This document shows positions 43,131 through 54,114 of a stretch of DNA of 64,000 nucleotides, in pieces; position 1 is the first letter of the stretch, and every line of letters starts with the position of its first letter. Source of the stretch: Myxococcaceae bacterium (GTDB taxonomy: Bacteria; Myxococcota; Myxococcia; Myxococcales; Myxococcaceae); contig JAFGNZ010000006.1 of the NCBI GenBank assembly GCA_016926755.1, positions 1 through 64,000 of the forward strand. The letters are read 5' to 3'. The notes under the pieces are model-generated. The model saw only the letters and a program-made list of their open reading frames with translations, was not told where the DNA came from and ran no database searches. Made by a program: the position numbers and the translations under genes.

Positions 43131-45025
43131 TGGCCACCGACTTCGCGGAGCTCCTGTACCGCTACCTGCCAGGCCTGTACCGGGACAAGGACACGCTGGG
43201 CGAGCTCCAGCGCTTCCTCCAGATCATCGCCCTGCCCCTGGAGGAGCTGGAGGCCAGCGTCGGCCAGCTCTATGAGGACTTCTTCATCTCCGGGTGCCGG
43301 CCCGAGCTCATCCCCCTGCTGGGCGCGCTGGTGGGGGTGGAGGTGGACACGACGCTGCCGCTCCGAGCGCAGCGGACGCAGGTGTCCGAGGCCGTGCGCT
43401 TCTACCGCTCCAAGGGCACACAGCAGCCCCTGGAGCGCTGGGCGGAGAGCCTCACGCAGTGGCGCGTGACGCTGGTGGACTTCTCGAAGAGCGTCGCCCA
43501 GGTGCCGTTCCTCGAGGCGATGAACCCCGTCTCGCGGCTGCGGGATCAGCTCGTCGCCGAGCTCCCCCCCGGCAGCGGCAACTGCTTCTTCTCCGCCGAG
43601 CAGCGCCTCCAGCCCCTGTTCGATGCCATCACGGGCCGGTTCATCACGCGCAAGGCCCTGGCCGGCAACGAGGCGAAGTACGCGGGCGTCGAGGGCCGCT
43701 TCACCATCGAAGAGCGCGGCGTGGACCTGTTCAAGCCGCCCGCGGGGACACCCTATGTCGCGGTGGCTGCCGACCTCACGGACTTCAGCACCCCCCTGGA
43801 CGCGGGCGGCGCCCCGCTCGCGATCGCCGCGCACCAGATCGCCGTCGATCCCGTGCTGGGCCGCTTCAAGATCGTGAGCCCCCTGCCCTCGGCCGGCAAC
43901 CTCCGGGTCACCTTCCACGCGCTCACGCCCGCGATCGTCACGACCCAGGCCTTCCACGTGGGCGATCCCTCGCGCATGCGGCAGCTCGGCCGGAGCGATG
44001 ATCCCGCCCCCTACACCCTGGACATCCGCGCCCCGCGGAGCGTCACCGACAGGACGGGCCAGAAGCACTTCGACAACCACGGCTTCTTCGTCACGCCGTG
44101 CCGCGTGCTCGCCAACCAGCGCCCCAACCTCATCCCGGCCGGCTCCTCGAGCGGGCGCTTCACCTTCGACGGGAGCCCACTGACCCTGGGAGATACGGAG
44201 GGCATCTCCCTCCAGCTCCTGGATGGGATCGACGGCACGCCGCTGACGCGCCGGAAGGTGGCGGGGCAAGTCCAGCGCTACGCCGGCCAGCCCTGCGGCT
44301 TCACGATCCGCATCCGAGGCGTCTCTCTCACCGACCCCGCCTTCCAGCCCTCCGCCAACCTGGTGATCGCCCACCTGGAGAACTTCAACCAGCCCAAGGG
44401 CCTGAATGGCATCCTCCTGGAGCTATCGCCGACGGACGTCGTCGTCGATCCCCAGCTCGGGCGCATCCTCATGAACCTGAGCGCGCTCGGGGCCACGGCG
44501 GAGGACGTCCGCGTGGACTACCTGCTGGGGGCGCTGATCCGCGTGGAGGACGCCGCGCCCCTGGCGCTCACCCCCATCACCACGGGGGGCTTCGCCTTCT
44601 CGAAGGATGGCGCCCGGGTGCGCCTTCGCGACGCCCTCGACGGCACCCCCGTGGATGAGTCGATGCGGCTGGGGCGCCTGCTCTCCCTCTACCATGGCAC
44701 CTCGCGAGGCTGGTCCATCCTCCGAAACGGCGCGCCTGTCGCCCCCGCCCTGCCGGCGGAGCTCCGGGATCTGTCGGACATGGGCACGCCCGTCCTGCCG
44801 GGGCGCATCTTCATCGATCCGTGGCAAGGCCGCTTCAAGTTCCCCGCGGGCTTCCTCGCGCCGGGAGATCAGATCACCGTGAGCTACGCCTCCAGCGACG
44901 CGGCCGCCGAGGCGCGGATCTTCGCCAGCCTGGCGCAGCGCCTGCCGTCGGCGCTGCCAGCCGGGGTAGCCCCCGTCATTGTGGATACACGCAGCATTCC
45001 GGTGCAGCCCGCGCGGCTTCACTGA
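43130..45025 (+). CDS. Baseplate wedge protein (phage tail protein I / Afp12-like) with long C-terminus
   Basis: 631 residues. The N-terminal 130 residues (FAELLYRYLPGLYRDKDTLG, then LQIIALPLEELEASVGQLYE and LPLRAQRTQVSEAVRFYRSKG) are the tail protein I module. The remaining 500 residues are beta-rich repeats such as DILVTP-like and TPLTRRKVAGQVQRYAG, probably extra domains that carry target binding or bridge to the DUF6519 protein. ATG 43130 overlaps the TGA of the J gene (TGATG) with GGAGG seven bases upstream. The GTG at 43127 is an alternative. Confidence 0.85.
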   Translation: MATDFAELLYRYLPGLYRDKDTLGELQRFLQIIALPLEELEASVGQLYEDFFISGCRPELIPLLGALVGVEVDTTLPLRAQRTQVSEAVRFYRSKGTQQPLERWAESLTQWRVTLVDFSKSVAQVPFLEAMNPVSRLRDQLVAELPPGSGNCFFSAEQRLQPLFDAITGRFITRKALAGNEAKYAGVEGRFTIEERGVDLFKPPAGTPYVAVAADLTDFSTPLDAGGAPLAIAAHQIAVDPVLGRFKIVSPLPSAGNLRVTFHALTPAIVTTQAFHVGDPSRMRQLGRSDDPAPYTLDIRAPRSVTDRTGQKHFDNHGFFVTPCRVLANQRPNLIPAGSSSGRFTFDGSPLTLGDTEGISLQLLDGIDGTPLTRRKVAGQVQRYAGQPCGFTIRIRGVSLTDPAFQPSANLVIAHLENFNQPKGLNGILLELSPTDVVVDPQLGRILMNLSALGATAEDVRVDYLLGALIRVEDAAPLALTPITTGGFAFSKDGARVRLRDALDGTPVDESMRLGRLLSLYHGTSRGWSILRNGAPVAPALPAELRDLSDMGTPVLPGRIFIDPWQGRFKFPAGFLAPGDQITVSYASSDAAAEARIFASLAQRLPSALPAGVAPVIVDTRSIPVQPARLH

Positions 45026-45051
45026 GCGACGCCAGGGAAGGAAAAAACGAC

Positions 45052-47919
45052 ATGTCTCGCTCGATCTCTCGCGAGGACTTCAACGAACTGAAGAACTACC
45101 TCGGCGTCTACCTGCAGCAGGGCCGAGTGATCCTGGACTCCGACTGGAACGAGAGCCAGGACATCGCGGTCTCGTTCCTGCGCAGGCTCAACCGCGAGGC
45201 CCTGGGCGAGGGCAGCCCGAACAATGGCTTCGCCATCTCTCCCGTGATCCCGCCGCCGCCGCAGCTCCTGATGGAGAACGTCGACGTCGACACCACGGGC
45301 ATGGATCTCGGCGAGGCCTTCGCGGCCATCATCGGCGCCATCATCGGCGCGTGCCTGGCCGACCTGCTGGGCTTCATGCTCTACTTCATCTTCGGCCCGG
45401 TGCTCTTCTTCATGAGCTTCCCGGGAAAGGAGCTGGAGGGCTTCGAGTCCCTGCAGGGCTTCCTGCTGTCCTCGCCCCAGGGGAAGCTGCGCATCGGCCG
45501 GGACCGGCCCTACGCGGGCAAGGGCTTCCTGCGCCTGTCCGGCCACGCCGGCCCGGTGACCTTCACCAAGACGCTGACGAACCTCGTGGATCTGTCCGCG
45601 CACGAGCTCGCCACGTTCCGCTACAGGCTCAACCAGCAGGTGCCGGGGACGATCAAGTTCTTCCTCGAGGACAACGTCGGCAACCGCTCGGTGTGGCTGA
45701 TCAACGTCTCGGGCGCCGGCACCGAGATCTGGCTGGCGGGCTTCGCGGCGCCGCTGAACCTGAACTTCCACATCCTCACCAGCGAGATCGATCCGGCGGT
45801 GAAGGGCACGACGTACACCGCCCGGATCAACACCTTCTCCGGTCAGGCGCCCATCACCTGGTCCAGCACGGCGCTGCCGACAGGCCTGGCCCTCGAGCCG
45901 GGGAGCGGAGTGGAGGAATCACGCAAGGCCCAGATCACCGGCACGCCCACCGCCAACGCCGGTGACTACACCTTCACGGTGACCGCCACCGACAGCGCGG
46001 GCAAGAGCTCCTCGCGGACATACACCCTCCGGGTGAAGGAGACGGGAGCGCCGGCGCTGCCCATCCCTTCGACGATGGAGCTCCTGGGGCAGCTGCAGCA
46101 GTTCGAGACGCCCACGGGGACGCCCGCGGACCTGACCCGGATCCGCAAGTACGGCTTCGAGGTCTATCAGGATGCGACCACGCCCTTGATCTGGGACTTC
46201 GATGATCTGCGCCTCGCCAGCAGTGCGCTGGAGCAGGCGATGGCGAAGAACAACTTCATCATCCGCGGCTCGGAGTTCTCCCAGTTCCTCAACCAGATCA
46301 CCCTGCTCAGCATCTTCATGAGCGGGATGTCCGGGGACGGCGGGGGCGGAGGCGGAGACGAGGGCGATGACGAGCTCGAGCAGAACCTGTTGAACCTGAT
46401 GAACACGGACTTCCAGCTCTCGCAAGCCAGCATCGAGAACGCGGGGCGGCTCTACGTGGCCGGGCTCCCGGTCGTGCAGATCCAGGACACGCTGTACTCC
46501 CAGCAGGCGGACCCCAACGATCCGCCGCTGGCCCCGCCGGCCGCGGGCGTCATTCGCAAGGACGAGGTCTACCTGGACGTGTGGACCGAGCCGGTGACGT
46601 ATGTGGAGGATCCGGAGATCCGCGAGATCGCCCTGGGAGGGCCCGACACCACCACGCGCCTGCGGACGCGCCACCGCGTGCGCGTGGCCCAGGGCGGAGA
46701 GGTCCCCAAGGGCAACGGCGTGGGCAAGGGGACCCTGGCCACGGAAGGGGTCTATCTGGCGCAGGCCAACCGCTTCTACCGCGTGGAGATCGACACGCCC
46801 GGCAACATCGGCACCGCGACCTTCCGCTGGTCAGAGGACAACGCCTCGACCCTCCAGCGCGTGCTCGAGCCCATCCCGCCCGGCTCCACCCAGGTGGTGG
46901 TGGAGGATGCCTCGGCCTTCCATGCCGAGGATTGGATCCTCATCAGCAAGGAGTTCGGCGAGGAGGAGCACCAGATCGCCAGCACCTTCGGCAACGTCAT
47001 CACGCTGAAGAACCCCACCGGCGCGCAGCTGGCCCTGCTGCCCGCCGCCAGCCAGGTCCCCCAGTTCACCACCTTCTCCCTGGAGGACCGCCCCCGGATC
47101 CAGCGGTGGAACGCCTTCAAGGTCCCCATCCAGGCCGATCCGGAGGACGCGACCATCTCCGGTGCCATCCTCCTCAACGACGGCGTGCAGGTGCGCCTCG
47201 GAGGGCACACCCTGCGCAGGGGGGATTACTGGAACTTCAAGACGCGCTACCTGGCCGGTGACGAGGCCTCCGGCATCAACCCCGAGACGCGGATCGAGCA
47301 GCTCTCGTTCCAGCGGGCGCGGGGCGTCATCCACCACTATGTCCACCTGGCCACGATCACCCGGGACGGCAGCGCCCTCAAGCCCGACCGGATCTTCCTG
47401 ATCCAGGATCGCCGCAAGCGCGTGGCGAACGCGGGCACCGTGTCGGGCACGCTGCCGAAGCTGACCGGGCTCGTGGGCACGACCACCGAGCACCTGGGCG
47501 GACTCCCCCTGCCTCCCACCTCCTCGGACGCCAAGTTCGTGATCTTCTGGTCCGGCGATCTGTACCTCACGGGCACCGTCCCCGCGGGGGCGAAGCTCAC
47601 CCTCCGGGCCTCGTTCTACAGCGATGAGATGGGAGATCTGGAGACGGAGCCGGACAAGGGCAAGATCCAGGATCGCGAGGTGGAGATCCCTCTCACCCGC
47701 AAGCCCAAGGGCGTTGAAGTGCCCCTCCAGCACCTGTTCACCAAGAGCGACACGCCGTTCGGCTTCCTGCCCACGACGTTCATCCCCACCTCGGTGCAGA
47801 TGTTCGTCAAGCTGACCGATCCCAACTCCCCTCCAGAGTCCCCCGATCCCAGCCCTGACTTCAGCGTCGAGCTGGCGAACATGCGCGTGATCGCGCTGGA
47901 GCTGAAGAAGGCCTACTAG
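45052..47919 (+). CDS. DUF6519 tail/baseplate-associated protein with Ig-like insert
   Basis: 955 residues. The start SREDFNELKNYLGVYLQQGR and LDSDWNESQDIAV are the DUF6519 signature. A hydrophobic stretch (about 83-123, LGEAFAAIIGAIIGACLADL then LGFMLYFIFGPVLF) is unusual in a structural protein. A putative Ig domain follows (TWSSTALPTGLALEPGSG and TFTVTATDSAGKSSS, about 262-330). A Gly-rich acidic stretch (MSGDGGGGGGDEGDDELE) separates it from a second DUF6519-like half, which has VYLDVWTEPVTYVEDPEIRE. In other eCIS loci DUF6519 proteins decorate the baseplate or fibre position. It starts 26 nt after the wedge gene. Confidence 0.8.
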   Translation: MSRSISREDFNELKNYLGVYLQQGRVILDSDWNESQDIAVSFLRRLNREALGEGSPNNGFAISPVIPPPPQLLMENVDVDTTGMDLGEAFAAIIGAIIGACLADLLGFMLYFIFGPVLFFMSFPGKELEGFESLQGFLLSSPQGKLRIGRDRPYAGKGFLRLSGHAGPVTFTKTLTNLVDLSAHELATFRYRLNQQVPGTIKFFLEDNVGNRSVWLINVSGAGTEIWLAGFAAPLNLNFHILTSEIDPAVKGTTYTARINTFSGQAPITWSSTALPTGLALEPGSGVEESRKAQITGTPTANAGDYTFTVTATDSAGKSSSRTYTLRVKETGAPALPIPSTMELLGQLQQFETPTGTPADLTRIRKYGFEVYQDATTPLIWDFDDLRLASSALEQAMAKNNFIIRGSEFSQFLNQITLLSIFMSGMSGDGGGGGGDEGDDELEQNLLNLMNTDFQLSQASIENAGRLYVAGLPVVQIQDTLYSQQADPNDPPLAPPAAGVIRKDEVYLDVWTEPVTYVEDPEIREIALGGPDTTTRLRTRHRVRVAQGGEVPKGNGVGKGTLATEGVYLAQANRFYRVEIDTPGNIGTATFRWSEDNASTLQRVLEPIPPGSTQVVVEDASAFHAEDWILISKEFGEEEHQIASTFGNVITLKNPTGAQLALLPAASQVPQFTTFSLEDRPRIQRWNAFKVPIQADPEDATISGAILLNDGVQVRLGGHTLRRGDYWNFKTRYLAGDEASGINPETRIEQLSFQRARGVIHHYVHLATITRDGSALKPDRIFLIQDRRKRVANAGTVSGTLPKLTGLVGTTTEHLGGLPLPPTSSDAKFVIFWSGDLYLTGTVPAGAKLTLRASFYSDEMGDLETEPDKGKIQDREVEIPLTRKPKGVEVPLQHLFTKSDTPFGFLPTTFIPTSVQMFVKLTDPNSPPESPDPSPDFSVELANMRVIALELKKAY

Positions 47920-47929
47920 GAGCGCGCCC

Positions 47930-48436
47930 ATGGGAAGATACGTCTTCAAAAGCAAGGATCTCGCGCCGCTGCGTGAGTGGCTGAACAACCCCGTGGCCCG
48001 GGGGGTGCTGGAGTCGGCCATCCCCATCAAGCGCTTCGAGCGCAAGGGGCAACAGTCTGGCGAGCCGATCGCGCTGCCTGTCCCGGTGCAGAGCCGGGAG
48101 GAGCCGGACGGCGTGCCCCTCCCCGCGCTCCTGAAGGCGGTCAAGGCGGAGGATCCCACCGTCGTCGGGATCGTGGTGCGCGGCGACAAGATGATCCTGA
48201 AGCACCGCGCGCGCCCCAAGGCCGCGGACCGCGAGAAGGTGCTCAAGCTGGTCAAGGATCCGAAGAAGCTGCAAGCGCTGGGCCGGACGCCGACGCCGCC
48301 CAAGGTGCCCGCGCTGCGCGGCGAGGATCTGGAGAAGCTCCTGCTGAGCGAGGAGACGCCCGACGCCGAGTGGCTGCGCGCCTTCCGGCGCTACGCCGTC
48401 GCAAACCTCATCAAGACCCGGAAGGCGCCCAAGTAG
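47930..48436 (+). CDS. Lysine-rich eCIS accessory protein, unknown
   Basis: 168 residues, MGRYVFKSKDLAPLREWLNN at the start; lysine-rich in the second half (KLVKDPKKLQALGRTPTPPK). No known domain. Its stop is directly followed by the ATG of the gp25 gene (TAGATG), so it is translated with the baseplate genes. Confidence 0.65.
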   Translation: MGRYVFKSKDLAPLREWLNNPVARGVLESAIPIKRFERKGQQSGEPIALPVPVQSREEPDGVPLPALLKAVKAEDPTVVGIVVRGDKMILKHRARPKAADREKVLKLVKDPKKLQALGRTPTPPKVPALRGEDLEKLLLSEETPDAEWLRAFRRYAVANLIKTRKAPK

Positions 48437-49342
48437 ATGCGTTACCTGGGGAACACCAACAGCAAGGAGTTCCACGATCTCACGCGACGCAGATCGCAGT
48501 GCCAGATCGAGGAGTTCCAGGCCACCAACCGCGCCCACCCGTTCGTGCCGGACACGGTGGTGCAGGCGATCGTGGAGGGCTATGAGCCGTGCGGCTGGTG
48601 CATTGGCACCATCGCCGACCTGTCCCTCGAGTCCAGCATCCCGCTGGCCTCGGCGGCGGATCTGGAGGGCGAGGATCTCGGCGGCGGCTCGGTCTCCCTG
48701 CGCTGGACCCACCCCGAGGACGTCGCCGCCAAGGGCATCCGCTTCGACATGTACTCCAGCCCGGCGCCCCTGGATCCCTTCCGCACCCTGCGCCTGCCGC
48801 GGCATGCCAGCACCACCGCCACCCTCTCCGGCTTCACCGACGGGGGGGATCTCTACTTCACGGTGGTGGCGCGCCGGGGCGGGCAGCAGAGCCTGCCCTC
48901 GGCGATCCTGCACCTGTTCGTGCAGCCGGTGCAGGCGCCGGTCGAGCTCACCACGGGCGTGCTGAGCTCGCGGGCCGCCACCGGGCTGGGCTTCCCGTTC
49001 CGGATCGACGGCCTGGGGCGGGTCCACGCCGAGGGCGGGGATCCGCTGCTGCGCGGGAAGATCCTCCAGCTGCTGCTGACCTCGCCGGGCGAGCGCGTGA
49101 ACCTGCCGGAGTACGGGACGCGCCTGAGAGATCTGGTGTTCGATCCCAACAATGACGTGCTGGCCGCCACCACGGAGTTCACCGTGTCGCGGGCGCTGCG
49201 TCGCTTCCTGGGAGACGAGATCCATGTGGACAAGGTCCAGGTGAGCTCGAGCGACAGCGAGCTCAGCGTGAACATCGTCTATCTGCGAAAGTCGGACCTC
49301 AGCACCGAGCGACTGCGCGTAGGCATTCCCCTCCTCAGGTGA
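48437..49342 (+). CDS. gp25-like baseplate wedge protein with extra N-terminal module (Afp9-like)
   Basis: 301 residues. The gp25/GPW domain is at about 195-301: GKILQLLLTSPGERVNLPEY, then GTRLRDLVFDPNNDVL and the strands ending LRVGIPLLR. Afp9 and T4 gp25 are about 130-145 residues. Here about 190 residues precede the domain: a Cys-containing head (EGYEPCGWCIG), then an FN3-like beta sandwich (VSLRWTHPEDVAAKGIRFDM, then LYFTVVARRGGQQS). This fusion could add a ligand- or sheath-contacting domain to the wedge. Confidence 0.85.
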   Translation: MRYLGNTNSKEFHDLTRRRSQCQIEEFQATNRAHPFVPDTVVQAIVEGYEPCGWCIGTIADLSLESSIPLASAADLEGEDLGGGSVSLRWTHPEDVAAKGIRFDMYSSPAPLDPFRTLRLPRHASTTATLSGFTDGGDLYFTVVARRGGQQSLPSAILHLFVQPVQAPVELTTGVLSSRAATGLGFPFRIDGLGRVHAEGGDPLLRGKILQLLLTSPGERVNLPEYGTRLRDLVFDPNNDVLAATTEFTVSRALRRFLGDEIHVDKVQVSSSDSELSVNIVYLRKSDLSTERLRVGIPLLR

Positions 49343-49349
49343 GGCCGAG

Positions 49350-50003
49350 ATGGATGAACGGGTAGCGCGCTACATCGAGCGCAACGAGAACAAGCACTGG
49401 GGAAAGTACCGGGGCATCGTGAGCGACCGGAACGATCCCGAGCAGCTCGGCCGCCTCAAGCTGCGGGTGCCCAGCCTGCTCGGGGACGCGGTGACCGGGT
49501 GGGCCTGGCCCGCCTCGCCCTATGCGGGAGCCGACGTAGGCTTCTTCTTCGTGCCCCAGGTCGGAGACGTGGTGTGGGTGGAGTTCGCGGAGGGAGATCT
49601 GGAGCACCCCCTGTGGACCGGGTGTGGCTGGGCGAAGCCGGGGGGGACCACGGAGATCCCGAAGGAGGCGCAGGACTCCTACCCCGATCAGGCGGTGATC
49701 AAGACGAAGTCCGGCCACGTCATCATCCTCAGCGACGCCTCCGGCAGCGAGCTGATCACCATCCGCGCCAAGAACGGCTGCGAGATCACCCTGGACCCCA
49801 ACGCCAGCAAGGTGACGGTACAGGCCGATGAGATCATCCTCCAGGGCGCCTCGGGCAACACGGAGCCTCTGGCCACGAAGACCTTCGTCACGCAGATCTT
49901 CGATCTGCACACGCACCCGACGGGGGTGGGGCCCTCCGGGAAGCCGCTCCTGGACTCGACCACGAACCCACGCTCGCTCACCACGGTGGTGAAGGCCGAA
50001 TGA
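49350..50003 (+). CDS. Baseplate spike protein (gpV/gp5-OB-fold-like) with HxH tip
   Basis: 217 residues. The OB fold is RGIVSDRNDPEQLGRLKLRV, PSLLGDAVTGWAWPASPYAG, FFVPQVGDVVWVEFAEGDLE and GCGWAKPGGTTEI, matching phage baseplate protein V. A beta-helix follows (VIIL, LITIRAKNGCEITLDPNASK). The tip LHTHPTGVGPSGKP holds His187 and His189, the HxH pattern that binds iron at the apex of P2 gpV and phi92 spikes. No PAAR gene is visible nearby, which fits. Confidence 0.85.
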   Translation: MDERVARYIERNENKHWGKYRGIVSDRNDPEQLGRLKLRVPSLLGDAVTGWAWPASPYAGADVGFFFVPQVGDVVWVEFAEGDLEHPLWTGCGWAKPGGTTEIPKEAQDSYPDQAVIKTKSGHVIILSDASGSELITIRAKNGCEITLDPNASKVTVQADEIILQGASGNTEPLATKTFVTQIFDLHTHPTGVGPSGKPLLDSTTNPRSLTTVVKAE

Positions 50004-50023
50004 GCTGAGGCCCGAGAGGAACC

Positions 50024-51255
50024 ATGAGCAACCACCTGGCCATTGCCACCGTGACGGCGGCCCTCCGGCTCCGGCTGGAGCAGGATCTCCAGGCCCACCT
50101 GACGGGCGCGAGCGCGACCACCATCCGTCCCATCTCTCCGCCCAGCACGTCCCTGCCCGCGCCCGGCGTGAACATCTTCCTGTTCCAGGTGACGCCCAAC
50201 ACCGCGCTGCGCAACGAGGCGCTGCCCACCCGGGGCTCCAGCGGCCAGCTCCTGCAGCGCCCGGTGATCGCCCTCGATCTCCACTACCTGCTGAGCTTCT
50301 ACGGCACCGAGACCAAGCAGGAGCCCCAGGTGGCGATGGGGATCGTCGCCCGCTCGCTCCAGGCCCAGCCCACGCTCACCCGCACGCTGATCGAGCAGGC
50401 GGTGGCGGCAGCGTCACACCTGGAGGGCTCCGATCTCGTCGACTCTCTCCAGCAGGTCCGGTTCTTCCCCACGATGGCCTCGGTCGAGGACATCTGGAAG
50501 CTCTGGTCGGTGTTCCAGACGCCCTATGTCCTCTCCGCCACCTACCAGGCCAGCGTGGTGCTGATCGAGGGTCCGACCGCGCCGCGCGCGCCCGCGCTCC
50601 CGGTGCGTGGCCTCGCCGCTCAGGCCAGGGCGCTCCGGCAGCCCGTCATCGAACGCGTCCTCTCCCAGGCCACGGGGGATGCCGAGCCCTCGGCGGGCCA
50701 GCCCATCCTCGTCGGCCACCGCCTCATCCTCCAAGGACAGGGGCTGCTGGCGAGGACGCAGACGCCCAAGGCGGACACGCTGGTGCGCATTGGCGACGTC
50801 GAGCTCGCTCCCGAGAGCGCGAGCCCCGACGCGCTCGTGGTCCTCCTCCCGACTTCGCTGAAGAGCGGCGTCCAGCGCGTGCAGGTCGTGCACCAGGAGC
50901 AGCTCGGAGGGGTCGCCCGCCGCGGCGCCGAGTCGAGCGCGGTGGCGCTCGTCCTGCAGCCTGACGCCACCTTCGCCAAGGTCGCCGAGGGTATTGAGGT
51001 CACCCTCTCGCCCCAGGTCCAGAAGGGGCAGCGCGCCGTGCTCCTGCTGAACCAGTACGGCGCCCCGGCCGGGACCGAGCCCAAGGCCTACAGCTTCCCG
51101 CTCGTCGTCAACGCCCCCGCGGCCACCCTCACCTTCCCGATCAGCACTGTGGCTGCGGGCGATTATTTGCTCCGCGTCCAGGTGGACGGGGCGGAGAGCC
51201 CGCTCGTGTTCAGCGAGGCCGAGGGGCGCTACGCTCAGCCTCGCCTCACACTGCC

Positions 51256-51259
<4 letters not shown>
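50024..51259 (+). CDS. DUF4255 protein (Afp16-like tail cap/terminator)
   Basis: 411 residues. DUF4255 (about 1-200): IATVTAALRLRLEQDLQAHL, PGVNIFLFQVTPNTALRNEA, then LDLHYLLSFYGTETKQEPQV and FPTMASVEDIWKLWSVFQTP. This domain terminates the tube in eCIS (Afp16). The C-terminal 200 residues are Ig-like strands, not found in the shortest relatives. It overlaps the ATPase start by four bases. Confidence 0.87.
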
Positions 51260-53304
<2,045 letters not shown>

Positions 53305-53310
53305 CGTCGC

Positions 53311-54114
53311 TCAAGCGAGGAGGCTTCCGGCTTCTGCCCTCGGCCAGCGGAAGAAGCCGCCGCCCTCTCCCACGAGCACGGCCAGCTCGGACCAGGCCGC
53401 CATCACCTCGGCCGCGCCCGTCTCCCGCTCGGAGAGCCCCTCGCCGGTTGGCGCGAACCACCACCACCCTCCCTGGGCGGCGGGGCCGAGCTCGACGGCC
53501 GTGCCATAGCCATCCACCCTCCGGGTGAGGAACTCGAGCAGCGCCGCGTCGCAGGGGCCGTGCCGCTCCAGCAAGGCGCAGGGCAGCCCCGCGCGCGGCG
53601 TCCTGCGCTCCAGCCACCGCCAGCCTCGGACGTCGAGCCCCTCCTTGGCCGCCTGGGCCGCCGCGCGCGTCAGCTCCTCGCCCGTGACGTGCACCCACCC
53701 CACTCGCGTCGACACCTCTGGCCCCGGAGGTGGCTCCTCTGGGGTGAAGGGTGCTGCCACGCCAGGAGCGGCCATGTCCTCGAACCACCTCATCCCGCAG
53801 AGCTTCTCGAAGCACCCTTCCCACGTGTCTCCAGGCCCCGGCCGCAGGCGCCGGCCTGACAGGAAGACCCAGGGCGGTGCGCCCGGAGCGCCGCGCGCCA
53901 CGCAGAACCCGCCGCTCGCGGCGGACACCGCGCGGGCCCACGCCTCCCGCTCCACCTCCCTCTCCACGCGCGCCAGCACCACGACCGCGCCCTCACCTCC
54001 GATCGGGTACTCCGTCCACCACGGCTCCAGGGCCTTCGCTCCCCCGACAGGGGAACCCCACGCGGCGAACTCACCGGGCGCGAGGTACGGGACGAACAGC
54101 TCAGGCTGTTCCAT
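53311..54114 (-). CDS. Candidate immunity protein for the adjacent DUF4157 toxin
   Basis: 267 residues, MEQPELFVPYLAPGEFAAWG at the start, Trp-rich and acidic, soluble. No family was recognised. Its start overlaps the stop of the toxin-like gene (ATGA at 54114), the layout of toxin-immunity pairs. Downstream it converges with the eCIS ATPase gene at a 6-nt gap. The immunity role is inferred only from position; it could also be a cargo chaperone. Confidence 0.55.
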   Translation of the reverse strand: MEQPELFVPYLAPGEFAAWGSPVGGAKALEPWWTEYPIGGEGAVVVLARVEREVEREAWARAVSAASGGFCVARGAPGAPPWVFLSGRRLRPGPGDTWEGCFEKLCGMRWFEDMAAPGVAAPFTPEEPPPGPEVSTRVGWVHVTGEELTRAAAQAAKEGLDVRGWRWLERRTPRAGLPCALLERHGPCDAALLEFLTRRVDGYGTAVELGPAAQGGWWWFAPTGEGLSERETGAAEVMAAWSELAVLVGEGGGFFRWPRAEAGSLLA

